Assembly: GCA_040902305.1 (NCBI GenBank)
Contig: JBBDXN010000128.1
Location: 21,333 to 85,332 of the forward strand
Direction: 5' to 3'
Source: CAMLFJ01 sp040902305
GTDB taxonomy: Bacteria > Methylomirabilota > Methylomirabilia > Rokubacteriales > CSP1-6
DNA: 64,000 nt
Shown here in pieces: positions 39,128 to 47,549 of the stretch. Below the pieces are notes generated by a model. The model had not been told where the DNA came from. It searched no databases and saw only the letters and a program-made list of their open reading frames with translations. The position numbers and the translations under genes are program-made. Positions within the stretch are counted from its first letter, which is position 1. Each line of letters starts with the position of its first letter.

Positions 39128-40942
39128 TCAGGCCGAGTGGCCGGCGGTCGAGAGCCGCCGGTCGAGGTCATAGGCGGCACTGATGAGCGCCAGGTGGGTA
39201 AACGCCTGCGGGAAGTTTCCGAGGTGCTCGCCCCGGCGGCCGAGCTCCTCGCTGTAGAGCCCGAGGTGGTTCGCGTAACCCAGCATCTTCTCGAAGACGA
39301 AGCGCGCCTGCTGGAGATCGCCGAGCCGCGACAGGCACTCGACGTACCAGAACGAGCACATGTTGAAGGTGCCCTCGTCGCCCACGAGCCCGTCGGAGAA
39401 GTGATCCCCGATGCGGTAGCGGGAGACGAGGGAGTCGCTCACCAGGTCGCGCTCGATCGCGCGGAGGGTGGACACCCAGCGCGGGTCGGCGGGAGCGATG
39501 AACTTGACCAGCGGCAGGAGGAGGGAGGACGCGTCGAGCCCGGTCGACCCCTTGGCCTGCACGAATACCTTCCGGCCCGCGTCCCAGAAGTGCGTGAAGA
39601 TGTCCTGGTAGATCGCGTCCCGCTCCTCGTGCCAGCGTGCGAGGGGAGCCGGGAAGGAGCGCCGGCGGGCGAGGCGGATGGCCCGGTCGATGGCGGCCCA
39701 GCAGAGCACGCGAGAGTAGAGAAACTCCTGGCGTCCGCCCCGCACCTCCCAGATGCTCTCGTCCGGCTCCCGCCAGTGCCGGCCGACCCAGTCGATGAAG
39801 CGGACGACGTTGGTCCAGAGGTCGTGGGAGATCGGCGCGCCGTACTTGTCGTAGAGGTAGATCGAGTCCATCAGCTCGCCGTAGATGTCGAGCTGGAGGT
39901 GGGTGTGGGCCAGGTTGCCGATGCGGACCGGCCGGGAGCCCTTGTAGCCCTCCAGGTGAGGGAGGCTCTCCTCGGTCAAGATCTTGCGGCCGTCGATGCC
40001 GTACATGATCTGCAGCGCGCCGTCGGGATCGAGCCCCTCGCACCGGTCCTCCACCCAGCGCATGAAGTCCCCGGCCTCGCCGGTGAACCCGAGCCGGATG
40101 AGGCCATAGAGCGTGAACGACGCGTCCCGGATCCAGGTGTGGCGGTAGTCCCAGTTCCGCCCGCCTCCCACCCACTCCGGGAGGCCGAAGGTGGGGGCGG
40201 CGACGATCGACCCGAAGGGCCGCGAGGTGAGGAGCTTCAGCGTCAGGGCGGAGCGGTTCACCATCTCCCGCCACCGGCCCCGGTAGGTCGAGCGGCCCAC
40301 CCAGCCGCGCCAGAAGTTGACCGTGTCCTTGAACGCCCGGGCGACGTAGTCGGGGGCGCCGGACGGCGACTCCCCGCCCGGCTCCACCAGCTCGAAGACG
40401 AAGGACGCCGACTCGTCGGCGCGAAGGGTGAACTCCGCCACCGCCGCCCCGTCCACGATGCGCACCGGGATCGAGGAGCGGAGGAGGAACGCGAGCGCGG
40501 GGCCACTCCCGGCGATGAAGCGGACCCCGTCGGCGGTCTGCTCCGCGGTGTGGGTCGCCCGCGCGTAGTCGAAGCGCGGCTGGCACACCATCCGGAAGCG
40601 GACCTCGCCGCGGACCGTCTTCGCGCGTCGGACGACGTCGTGTGACTGCCAATCGTCGCCGACCGGCATGAAGTCCGATACCTCGGCCACGCCATCGTCG
40701 GAGAGAAAGCGCGTCAGTAGAACGCACGTGTCGGGCAGGTAGAGCTGTTTCTGCCGCGCGCCCTCGAGGAGGGGGGCGAGCTGGAAGCGCCCGCCCCGCT
40801 CATCGTCCAGCAGGGCGGCGAAGACCGACGGCGAGTCGAAGCGGGGGGCGCACATGAAGTCGATCGACCCGTCCACCCCGACGAGCGCCACCGTGTGGAG
40901 GTCGCCGATGACCCCGTAGTTCTCGATCGGTTGATAGCTCAT
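39128..40942 (-). CDS. glycoside hydrolase family 15 protein (second copy)
   Basis: 604 aa, a paralogue of the enzyme at 6-7.9 kb: IENYGVIGDLHTVALVGVDG at the start, GGRNWDYRHTWIRDASFTLY, and GLVGDEGTFNMCSFWYVECL in the catalytic barrel. It is cytosolic with no signal peptide. The ATG overlaps the stop of a small conserved gene, which in turn overlaps the HVA1 gene. This second context (HVA1, small protein, GH15) differs from the first (glucose dehydrogenase, 6PGDH, GH15), so the two may act on different alpha-glucosides or under different conditions. Confidence 0.9.
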   Translation of the reverse strand: MSYQPIENYGVIGDLHTVALVGVDGSIDFMCAPRFDSPSVFAALLDDERGGRFQLAPLLEGARQKQLYLPDTCVLLTRFLSDDGVAEVSDFMPVGDDWQSHDVVRRAKTVRGEVRFRMVCQPRFDYARATHTAEQTADGVRFIAGSGPALAFLLRSSIPVRIVDGAAVAEFTLRADESASFVFELVEPGGESPSGAPDYVARAFKDTVNFWRGWVGRSTYRGRWREMVNRSALTLKLLTSRPFGSIVAAPTFGLPEWVGGGRNWDYRHTWIRDASFTLYGLIRLGFTGEAGDFMRWVEDRCEGLDPDGALQIMYGIDGRKILTEESLPHLEGYKGSRPVRIGNLAHTHLQLDIYGELMDSIYLYDKYGAPISHDLWTNVVRFIDWVGRHWREPDESIWEVRGGRQEFLYSRVLCWAAIDRAIRLARRRSFPAPLARWHEERDAIYQDIFTHFWDAGRKVFVQAKGSTGLDASSLLLPLVKFIAPADPRWVSTLRAIERDLVSDSLVSRYRIGDHFSDGLVGDEGTFNMCSFWYVECLSRLGDLQQARFVFEKMLGYANHLGLYSEELGRRGEHLGNFPQAFTHLALISAAYDLDRRLSTAGHSA

Positions 40943-41262
40943 GCCGGGCCTGCCGCGCCGGGCTCCGCGACCCGCCGGATCGGCACGTCGTGCAGGAAGG
41001 CGCTCACGGTGGGGCTCGCGTAGGCGCCGAAGGCGTCCACCAACGATCCCCGGGTCCCGTCCGTGCTCTCGATCGCGTACACGATCGCCATGTCGTCGGG
41101 GTCCGAGACGCCTTCGAACCGCTGGAACTCTCGGATGATCAGCTCCTCGGCCCCGAAGGTCTTCCCGCTGTCGAACGCTCGAAGCCGGTCGCCCACCACG
41201 CCGAAGTGCGCGGTGAAGCCCCGGCTGGCTAGTCGCTCGATGGCGCTCGAGAGGGTCCTCAT
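40939..41262 (-). CDS. small conserved protein (first paralogue), 107 aa
   Basis: The core reads FTAHFGVVGDRLRAFDSGKT, then LIIREFQRFEGVSDPDDMAI, VYAIESTDGTRGSLVDAFGA. It resembles a family that databases often label phosphoribosylpyrophosphate synthetase, but nothing PRPP-binding is visible and the label looks unsupported. A close paralogue lies at 59794-60102. ATGA overlaps on both sides couple it to HVA1 and GH15. The RFEGxSDPDD and YAI-S/T-G-LVDA-G motifs are candidates for a ligand site. Confidence 0.65.
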   Translation of the reverse strand: MRTLSSAIERLASRGFTAHFGVVGDRLRAFDSGKTFGAEELIIREFQRFEGVSDPDDMAIVYAIESTDGTRGSLVDAFGAYASPTVSAFLHDVPIRRVAEPGAAGPA

Positions 41263-41534
41263 CAGGGGCCCTTGCCGCGCCGGCGGCCCCGGCGCGCAGG
41301 CGTCGCGCGCGCCCCGGCGGGGCTCCGTAGCCGGCGGAGCGCCGACCCCTTGTGCATGGCCAGGTGGTCGGTCCGGTCGCTCTCGATCAGGTACTGCGGC
41401 TCCTCCCTCGAGGCGTGAACGGTGTAGCCCTTGAACTCGATGGGCGCGCTGATCTTCCTTCGGATGATCCCGCTCACACGCCCTGCCTCGGAGTTCCAGC
41501 TCACGTGGTCACCGATCTTGAACGCGCCCGGCAT
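41262..41534 (-). CDS. HVA1/DUF2945 (Tudor-like) protein
   Basis: 90 aa from the second of two close ATGs (41532-41534), which has GGGAGGG at 6 bp; the first ATG has none at proper spacing. Core: FKIGDHVSWNSEAGRVSGII, then YTVHASREEPQYLIESDRTD, HLAMHKGSALRRL. This matches the hypervirulence-associated TUDOR-domain (DUF2945) family. The C-terminal 25 residues are basic. Upstream sits a solo copy of the TTCGTGAATAG repeat. First gene of the GH15 operon. Confidence 0.8.
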   Translation of the reverse strand: MPGAFKIGDHVSWNSEAGRVSGIIRRKISAPIEFKGYTVHASREEPQYLIESDRTDHLAMHKGSALRRLRSPAGARATPARRGRRRGKGP

Positions 41535-41606
41535 GGCCATCCCTCCCTATCCTAGCCCGAACTATTCACGAACGAACAACGCGTGAGGCGGCCGGGTCCT
41601 GTCGGG

Positions 41607-41984
41607 CTAGGAGGTCCCGGCAAGGGTGAGCAAGCAGGCGCTCTCCTCCAGGGCCTCCACCTCGTGCGCGACGGCCGACTCCAGCACGATGACCTCTCCG
41701 GGTCCGAGCCCTTCCGCACGGGCGCCGGCCCGAAAGGTCACCGAGCCACTCAGGACGTGGAAGGTCAGGGGCCCGGCGGCCTGATGCTCGGAGATCCTGG
41801 TTCCTCTGCCGAGCAGCATCAGGACCACGCGAAGCGTGGGCTCCTTGACCAAGGTGATCGCATTGCGGCCACTCGCGTGCCACGTGGGCTCCCGCCGGAG
41901 CCGCTCCAGTTGCTCGCCGAGCCGCAGGTGAAGGAGGAGAGCCTCGATCGGCCGGTCCGGTCTCGCCTTCCACTCGTCACCCAT
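41607..41984 (-). CDS. cupin-like protein, 125 aa
   Basis: Begins MGDEWKARPDRPIEALLLHL at the ATG 41982-41984, overlapping the end of the Rieske reductase gene by 8 bp. The cupin core is EHQAAGPLTFHVLSGSVTFR AGARAEGL then GPGEVIVLESAVAHEVEAL; the first motif has a single His instead of H-x-H. An AraC-type cupin or anti-sigma-like sensing role is possible, but there is no DNA-binding region. Last gene of the aldolase operon. Confidence 0.7.
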   Translation of the reverse strand: MGDEWKARPDRPIEALLLHLRLGEQLERLRREPTWHASGRNAITLVKEPTLRVVLMLLGRGTRISEHQAAGPLTFHVLSGSVTFRAGARAEGLGPGEVIVLESAVAHEVEALEESACLLTLAGTS

Positions 41985-43524
41985 GAACGTCTCCAATCTC
42001 GTGCTCCATGGCCAGCTCGGCCTCGAGGCTCTCCCGGTCGCGAAAGATGCTCGCCACCGCCAGGACCCGGCCCCCGGCCCGATAGCGCACGCTCCCGTCG
42101 TGCTGCTCGAGGCTGCCGTCGATCTCGATCGTCTCCCAGCGCTCGGCGTGGCCCACGTAGTTGATGGCGATGTCGTAGTGCTGGCTCCAGAAGAATGGCA
42201 CGTCGGTGAAGGGCGCGCGCTCGCCGGCGATGGTGCGGGCGACGGCCTGGCCCTGCCGCTGGGCCAGCACCCAGTGCTCGATACGCACGAGGCCGCCGCC
42301 GCGCGGGTTCGGCCAGCGCGCGGCGTCGCCGACCGCGAAGACCCCCTTGGTGGCCGTCTCCAGGTAGGCGTCCACGACGATCCCCTTCTCGACCCGCAGG
42401 CCCGCCTGCTCGGCGAGCGCGGTCGCGGGCCTGACGCCGATGCCCGCGACGATGAAGTCCGCGTCGAGTCGCTCGCCTCCCTCGAGCTCCACCCCGCCGC
42501 GCGTGAGGCCGCTCGCCTTCCGGCCGAGGTGGAAGACGACCCCGTGCTGCTCGTGGAGGCCGCGGATGAAGTCGCCGAGCTCCGGACCCAGCACGCGCTC
42601 GAGCGGGCGCCGATCGGGCGCGACCACGTGCACCTCGATCTTGCGGGCGCGGAGCGACGCGGCGACTTCGAGCCCGATGAAGCTCGCGCCCAGGACGACC
42701 GCGCGGCGAGCCCCCTCCGCCGACTTGATGATCGCGCGACTGTCGGCCAGGGCGCGCAGGTAGTGAACGGGCGGGCCGGGCTCGCCGGGCAGCGCGAGCC
42801 GGACCGGATCGGCGCCGGGGGCGAGCACGATCGCGCCGAACTCCCGTGTCGCTCCGTCATCGAAGGTGAGGCGCTTCCGGTCGAGATCGAGCGCGGTCAC
42901 CTGCCGGCCACGCACGACCTCCACCTGTCGCTCCTCGTAGTAGGCGCTCGGGTGCAGCGGAAGCTGCTCCTCCCGGACGGTTCCGGCCAGGTAGTCCTTG
43001 GACAGGTTCGGCCGGTCATAGGGCGCCTCCTGGTCGCGATCGATGAGCGTGATGCCTCCCTCGAACCCGAGGTGGCGCAACTCGTCCGCCGCGCTGTTCC
43101 CCGCGGCCCCGGCGCCCACGATCGCGACCGACCGCGGCACCGCCGTCCCCGGCCGCGCCCCGCGCCGCACGCTGCCCGGCTTCGTCCGTTTCCCGGTGAC
43201 GAACACCTGGCCGGCGCGCTGGTCGATCTCGTAGCCGGCGACCGGGCTCAAGGCCGGCGCGGCCAGCGCCTCGCCCGTCCGGAGGCTGAAGCAGGCATGG
43301 TGCCAGGGGCATCGGACGGTGTCGTCCACGACCAGCCCGTCCGCGAGGGGGCCCCCGTAGTGGCTGCAGGTCGCGCCGATCGCGAAGACCTCCGCGCCCC
43401 GCCGCACCAGGATGACCGGCTCATCCTGGACGTGACCCAGCAATGGAACACCCTCGGCGAGCGAATTCGCCGGGATGCCGCCGGTGAGATCCGGTCCGTT
43501 CTGAGTCTGAGGTTGATCGCTCAT
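41977..43524 (-). CDS. Rieske-domain FAD-dependent ferredoxin-type reductase
   Basis: 515 aa; ATG 43522-43524 with GGAG at 7 bp is preferred to the ATG two codons earlier. N-terminal Rieske domain (about 10-105) with CSHYGG and CPWHHACF ligands. Then a BphA4/AIF-type FAD oxidoreductase: VAIVGAGAAGNSAADELRHL, RPNLSKDYLAG, VVLGASFIGLEVAASLRARK, GVFAVGDAARW and a C-terminal dimerisation domain. It would move electrons between NAD(P)H, FAD and the 2Fe-2S centre or a partner. It lies in the stress/pentose operon after the aldolase. Confidence 0.9.
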   Translation of the reverse strand: MSDQPQTQNGPDLTGGIPANSLAEGVPLLGHVQDEPVILVRRGAEVFAIGATCSHYGGPLADGLVVDDTVRCPWHHACFSLRTGEALAAPALSPVAGYEIDQRAGQVFVTGKRTKPGSVRRGARPGTAVPRSVAIVGAGAAGNSAADELRHLGFEGGITLIDRDQEAPYDRPNLSKDYLAGTVREEQLPLHPSAYYEERQVEVVRGRQVTALDLDRKRLTFDDGATREFGAIVLAPGADPVRLALPGEPGPPVHYLRALADSRAIIKSAEGARRAVVLGASFIGLEVAASLRARKIEVHVVAPDRRPLERVLGPELGDFIRGLHEQHGVVFHLGRKASGLTRGGVELEGGERLDADFIVAGIGVRPATALAEQAGLRVEKGIVVDAYLETATKGVFAVGDAARWPNPRGGGLVRIEHWVLAQRQGQAVARTIAGERAPFTDVPFFWSQHYDIAINYVGHAERWETIEIDGSLEQHDGSVRYRAGGRVLAVASIFRDRESLEAELAMEHEIGDVHG

Positions 43525-43539
43525 GCACATTCTCCGTGG

Positions 43540-44190
43540 TTAGATCTTGGCGCCGGACTTGTTCCAATCGTCCAGGAACTTCTTCAGCCCGATATCCGTC
43601 AATGGGTGCTTGATCAGCATCTCCAGCACCGGGAACGGCATCGTCGCCACGTGCGCCCCCGCCTTCGCGGCGTCCAGCACGTGGAGCGGACTTCGGATCG
43701 AGGCCGCCAGCACCTGCGTCTTGAACCCGTAGTTCCGGTAGATCTCGCAGATGTCCCGGACCAGGTCCATGCCGACCGCCCCGATATCGTCCAGCCGCCC
43801 GAGGAATGGGCTGATGTAGACCGCCCCCGCCTTGGCCGAGAGCAGCGCCTGAGGCGCCGAGAAGCAGAGGGTCTGATTGACCCGGATCCCCTCCCCGGTG
43901 AGGTGCTTGACCGCCTTGAGCCCGTCCCGGGTCAGCGGGCACTTGACCACCACGTTCGGCGCGACCTGCGCGAGCTCCTTGCCTTCCTTGATCATGCCCT
44001 CGAAATCGGACGCCACCACCTCGAGGCTCACGTCGCCCGGCACGATGGAGCAGATCTCCTCGAGCAACGGGCGGAACGGCCGCTTCTCCTTCGCGATCAG
44101 CGACGGGTTGGTCGTGCAGCCGTCCACCAGGCCCATGGCCACGCCTTCCCGCAGCTCGGTCACATTGGCGGTATCGAGAAAGATCTTCAT
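43540..44190 (-). CDS. fsa: fructose-6-phosphate aldolase / transaldolase-like
   Basis: 216 aa, the short transaldolase/FSA form. MKIFLDTANVTELREGVAMG is the family start; the Schiff-base Lys is residue 83 in VVVKCPLT; CFSAPQALLSAKAGAVYISP FLGRLDD and the late FPVLEMLIKHPLTDIGL complete the signature. It transfers or releases dihydroxyacetone units linking the pentose phosphate pathway and glycolysis. Coordinate control with zwf, gnd and pyk is suggested by the shared promoter element. Confidence 0.9.
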   Translation of the reverse strand: MKIFLDTANVTELREGVAMGLVDGCTTNPSLIAKEKRPFRPLLEEICSIVPGDVSLEVVASDFEGMIKEGKELAQVAPNVVVKCPLTRDGLKAVKHLTGEGIRVNQTLCFSAPQALLSAKAGAVYISPFLGRLDDIGAVGMDLVRDICEIYRNYGFKTQVLAASIRSPLHVLDAAKAGAHVATMPFPVLEMLIKHPLTDIGLKKFLDDWNKSGAKI

Positions 44191-44199
44191 GGCATCCCC

Positions 44200-44856
44200 T
44201 TAGCTGAACTGCTTCGGGAACTGCTTCGCGATGGCTCCGGCGAGCGCATCCGCGATCACGTACATGTGCCGCTTCATCGCTTCCCAGGTCTGCGCCTCCT
44301 CCGCGTATTGCTTGCTCTGCACGTGCTGGATCTGCTGGACGTGATGGCCGCCGTGGGCGAGCAGCAAGCCGTTCAGCGTGTCGAACGGCAGATTCGGGTT
44401 GGCCCCGCTCAGAAACCGGGAGATCTCGGACGCGTTGCCGCTCAGGCTCGTGAACGCCGCGTCCTGCCTGTCCTTGCTGCCCGCAACGGTCGCTTCGAGG
44501 TACTGCTTGACCGCGCCGTAGTGCCCGGCGAGCAGCCCGAACAGCTTCTCGGAAGCGTCCTTACCGTAGTACGGCTCGATCGCGGCGGCAATCTGCTTGG
44601 CATTGGCGACGACTTCCTGCTCCGCCGCCGCGGCGGCGGGCTGGTTCCCCGCGAAGGTGGAGACGACCACGTTGCGGACCCAGAAGACGTGGCCCACCCA
44701 GAGGTCTCTGAGCGCCGCCCCGGTTTCGTTGACCTTTGCCGGCGCGGGCGCCTGAGCAATCAGGTGGGCCGCACGCTGTGCGCAGGCGGGCGCAGCCAGC
44801 GCGAAGAAGACGGCCAGGGCGGAGGTAGCTGCGAGGGATCGCTTCCGCTTGTTCAT
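44200..44856 (-). CDS. exported helical protein, 218 aa
   Basis: ATG at 44854-44856 with GGAG at 7 bp. A clear signal peptide, RKRSLAATSALAVFFALAAP ACAQ, probably cleaved after ACA or AQR. The mature part is a helical bundle resembling DinB/YfiT: LWVGHVFWVRNVVVSTFAG, LLAGHYGAVKQYLEATVAG, LLLAHGGHHVQQIQHVQSKQ, giving several His that could form one metal site. First gene of the aldolase operon, 9 bp from fsa. Periplasmic function unknown. Confidence 0.7.
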   Translation of the reverse strand: MNKRKRSLAATSALAVFFALAAPACAQRAAHLIAQAPAPAKVNETGAALRDLWVGHVFWVRNVVVSTFAGNQPAAAAAEQEVVANAKQIAAAIEPYYGKDASEKLFGLLAGHYGAVKQYLEATVAGSKDRQDAAFTSLSGNASEISRFLSGANPNLPFDTLNGLLLAHGGHHVQQIQHVQSKQYAEEAQTWEAMKRHMYVIADALAGAIAKQFPKQFS

Positions 44857-44914
44857 CGTGTTCTCCTTTTTCGTTCTTCCCGCTTCCACTTCTACTCGCA
44901 GGCCCTCGCTTCGA

Positions 44915-44945
44915 CTATTAGAAACGCTTCACCGCATGCTTAGCT
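44915..44945 (-). promoter_or_regulatory. two-part element AGCTAA-N15-TTTCTAATAG (operon C)
   Basis: Read on the minus strand, AGCTAA (44945-44940), a 15-bp spacer, then TTTCTAATAG (44924-44915), ending 58 bp before the start of the exported protein. The same layout precedes three other operons in this window. It could be a -35/-10 promoter for an alternative sigma factor or two activator half-sites 22 bp (two helical turns) apart. Confidence 0.65.
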
Positions 44946-44955
44946 TTACTGTAAG
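44939..44955. promoter_or_regulatory. LysR-type operator candidate
   Basis: CTTA-N9-TAAG symmetry (CTTAGCTTTACTGTAAG) contains the T-N11-A signature of LysR-family boxes and ends 11 bp before the nhaR-like start. It overlaps the distal half of the operon C element, so binding here could both autoregulate the regulator and affect the divergent operon. Confidence 0.4.
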
Positions 44956-44966
44956 ATCGGCGCGCG

Positions 44967-45917
44967 ATGGAGTGGCTCAACTACCACCACCTGCTCTACT
45001 ACTGGATGGTCGTGCGAACCGGCAGCGTGGCGGCCGCCAGCACCGAGCTGAAGCTGGCCTCGCCGACCATCAGCGTCCAGATCCGGCGGCTCGAGGAGCA
45101 GCTCGGCGAGAAGCTGCTCCGACGCTCGGGGCGTCACGTCGTCCCCACCGAGATGGGCCAGGTCGTCTATCGCTACGCGGAGGAGATCTTCGCCCTCGGG
45201 CGTGAGCTCGTCGACACCGCCCGCGGCCGGCCGACGGGTCGCCCGATGCACGTGGTGATCGGCGTACACGATGTCATCCCGAAGTCCATCGCGCGGTGGC
45301 TCATCGAGCCCGCGCTGAAGCTCCCGGACCCGGTCCGGATCACCTGTCGCGAGGGCAGCTCGGAACAGCTCCTCGCGGAGCTGTCCGTGCAGCGTGTCGA
45401 CGTCGTGCTGGCCGACGCGCCGATCGGCCCCGCGGTGAAGGTGCGCGCTTACAATCACTTGCTCGGCGAGACGGGGCTTTCGTTCCTCGGCGTCCCGCGG
45501 CTGGTGCGAAAGTACCGGCCGGGGTTCCCGAAATCGCTGCACGACGCGCCGATGCTGCTGCCCACGCCGGGCACCGAGGTGCGGCGCACCCTGGATCAGT
45601 GGTTCGACGCCCTCGACATCCGACCGCGCGTCGTCGGTGAGTTCGACGACTCGGAGCTGCGCTGGGAGTTCGGCGCGACCGGCATCGGAGTGTTCTCGGC
45701 TCCGCTCGTTCTCGAGACGCATCTCGGGCGGCTCTACAATGTGCAGCGGATCGGCTGGGCGCCGAACGTGCTCTCGACCTTCTACGCGATCTCGGTCGAG
45801 AGGAAGCTCAAACATCCGGCCGCGGTCGCGATCTGCGAGGCGGCACGGCATACGCTGTTCGCCAAGAGCGCGCCGGCCCCGTCTCGGCGCGCGCGCGCGC
45901 GACCGGCGCGGGACTGA
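44967..45917 (+). CDS. nhaR: LysR-family regulator, NhaR-like
   Basis: 316 aa. N-terminal winged HTH: LNYHHLLYYWMVVRTGSVAA ASTELKLASPTISVQIRRLE, the distinctive NYHHLLYFW start of NhaR. An effector-binding domain follows (VIGVHDVIPKSIARWLIEPA to the end), with a basic Arg-rich tail from about residue 303. NhaR activates sodium/proton antiporter genes in enterobacteria; no antiporter is nearby. Divergent from the exported-protein/fsa operon, which it may control. A LysR-type box lies directly upstream. Confidence 0.85.
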   Translation: MEWLNYHHLLYYWMVVRTGSVAAASTELKLASPTISVQIRRLEEQLGEKLLRRSGRHVVPTEMGQVVYRYAEEIFALGRELVDTARGRPTGRPMHVVIGVHDVIPKSIARWLIEPALKLPDPVRITCREGSSEQLLAELSVQRVDVVLADAPIGPAVKVRAYNHLLGETGLSFLGVPRLVRKYRPGFPKSLHDAPMLLPTPGTEVRRTLDQWFDALDIRPRVVGEFDDSELRWEFGATGIGVFSAPLVLETHLGRLYNVQRIGWAPNVLSTFYAISVERKLKHPAAVAICEAARHTLFAKSAPAPSRRARARPARD

Positions 45918-45945
45918 TCCGGAGCCGCTCGGCGGGGGCCGCCGC

Positions 45946-47346
45946 TCATCGCGGCGGGCGCTCCTGGCCGGGCTCCGGGTCTCGCCAGCCTCCGTGGCGC
46001 ACGATGATGCGATCGGCCTCGGCCGGACCCCAGGTGCCGGGCTCGTAGGGGTAGACCGGCGCGGGGTCGCCGAGAATGGGATCGACGATGGCCCAGGCGG
46101 CCTCGACGCTGTCCTGTCGGGCGAACAGGGTGGCATCGCCCGTCATCGCGTCGCCGATCAGGCGCTCGTAGGGCTGCATCTCCTCGGGGTCCTGATGGCG
46201 GACGGAGAGCTCGATGTCCTCGCCGACCATCGCCTCGCCGGGCGTCTTGCCCCGCGCTCCGATCGCGATCACGACCTCCGGCCCAAGCCGGAACCGGATG
46301 TGGTTGGGCGACGGTGCCTCGTGAAAGAGGACCTGCGGCGGACGCCGCAGCGTGACCACCACCTCGGTCGCGGTGACCGGCAAGCGCTTGCCCACCCGGA
46401 TGTAAAACGGCACCCCCTCCCAGCGCCACGAGTCGATCCGGAGCTGGACCGCCGCGAAGGTCTCGATCCGCGAGTCCGGGGCGACGCCCTCCTCGGTCTG
46501 GTAGCCCCGGAACTGGCCGCGGACCAGGCTCTCGGGCGTGAGCGGGCGGGTGCCGAGGAAGACCTTTTCCTTCTCGCTCCGTAGCGCCTCGCCGGCGCAC
46601 CCGACCGGCGGCTCCATGGCAAGCATCCCCACGACCTGCAGCATGTGGTTTTGCAGAACGTCGCGAATCGCCCCGACCTCATCGTAGAATTGGCCCCGCC
46701 CCTCGACCCCGAAGGCCTCCGCCATCGTGATCTGCACGCTGTCGACGTAGTTGCGGTTCCAGATCGGCTCGAGGAAGGAATTGGCGAAGCGGAAGTACAG
46801 GAGATTCTGCACCGCCTCCTTGCCGAGATAGTGGTCGATCCGGAACACGGATGACTCGTCGAATGCCCGGTGGATGGTGCGGTTCAGCGATCGCGCCGAC
46901 GTGAGGTCGCGCCCGAACGGCTTCTCGACGACCACCCGCGCCCCGCGCGCCGAGCCGGAGTGGCCGAGCCCCTCGATCACGGTCGGAAACATGCTCGGGG
47001 GAATCGCGAGATAGTGGAGCGGCCGCACCGCCGGCCCCAGCGCCGCGTGCAGCGCGGCCCACGTGGCCTGGTCGCGATAGTCGCCGTCCACGTAGCGGAG
47101 CAGGCTCGACAGCCTCGCGAACGCGGAGGGATCGGCCCCACCCCCGAACGCCTCCAGGCTGTCCCGGGCCCGGGCGCGCAGGTCCTCGAGACGGAAGCCC
47201 GACTTGGCGACGCCGATGACGGGCACGCCGAGATCGCCCCGCTTCACCATCGCCTGGAGCGCCGGGAAGATCTTCTTGTACGCAAGGTCGCCGGTGGCGC
47301 CGAACAGGACGAGAGCGTCGGAGTGCTCGACCGGCTTGTCATTCAT
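45946..47346 (-). CDS. zwf: glucose-6-phosphate dehydrogenase
   Basis: 466 aa. NADP loop LVLFGATGDLAYKKIFPALQ (GxxGDLA), active site FRIDHYLGKEAVQNLLYFRF (RIDHYLGKE), and EKPFGRDLTSARSLN, EVGAIRDVLQNHMLQ. All catalytic residues are present and the length is normal. It feeds the oxidative pentose phosphate pathway with gnd (57.3 kb). The start is 3 bp from the DnaK remnant's stop, the last gene of a three-gene operon with the shared promoter element upstream. Confidence 0.94.
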   Translation of the reverse strand: MNDKPVEHSDALVLFGATGDLAYKKIFPALQAMVKRGDLGVPVIGVAKSGFRLEDLRARARDSLEAFGGGADPSAFARLSSLLRYVDGDYRDQATWAALHAALGPAVRPLHYLAIPPSMFPTVIEGLGHSGSARGARVVVEKPFGRDLTSARSLNRTIHRAFDESSVFRIDHYLGKEAVQNLLYFRFANSFLEPIWNRNYVDSVQITMAEAFGVEGRGQFYDEVGAIRDVLQNHMLQVVGMLAMEPPVGCAGEALRSEKEKVFLGTRPLTPESLVRGQFRGYQTEEGVAPDSRIETFAAVQLRIDSWRWEGVPFYIRVGKRLPVTATEVVVTLRRPPQVLFHEAPSPNHIRFRLGPEVVIAIGARGKTPGEAMVGEDIELSVRHQDPEEMQPYERLIGDAMTGDATLFARQDSVEAAWAIVDPILGDPAPVYPYEPGTWGPAEADRIIVRHGGWRDPEPGQERPPR

Positions 47347-47349
47347 CGG

Positions 47350-47547
47350 TCAGGCGTCCAGGACCAGCACGTCTGCGCACTCGCCCTCCAGGATGCTCGC
47401 CTGGACCGCCGCCCCCATCGCCACCACCTCGTCCGGATCGAGGCCACCGCGTGCCGGCCGACCGAACAGACCCTCCACGCGGCGATAGTCGACGTACGCC
47501 ATGAGACTGTTCGTCGTACCGAGATCGATCCCGATGATCGGGGGCAT
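47350..47547 (-). pseudogene. miniature DnaK remnant, 65 aa
   Basis: Begins as Hsp70 (IIGIDLGTTNSLMAYVD) at the ATG 47545-47547, which has GGAGG 6 bp upstream. After 19 residues it jumps to a segment normally near residue 320-370: RVEGLFGRPARGGLDPDEVV, AMGAAVQASILEG, ending VLVLDA-stop where Hsp70 continues VTPLSLG. About 300 internal residues and the whole substrate-binding half are gone, yet the frame is open and the ribosome site good. Either a decaying gene or a retained micro-protein; no ATPase function is possible. Sits 3 bp before zwf. Confidence 0.75.
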
Positions 47548-47549
47548 GG

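Noticed and set aside
47350..47352. TGA at the end of the DnaK remnant as a second selenocysteine codon
   Set aside because: The frame after it runs straight into zwf with no Hsp70 homology, and Hsp70 has Val there, not Cys.
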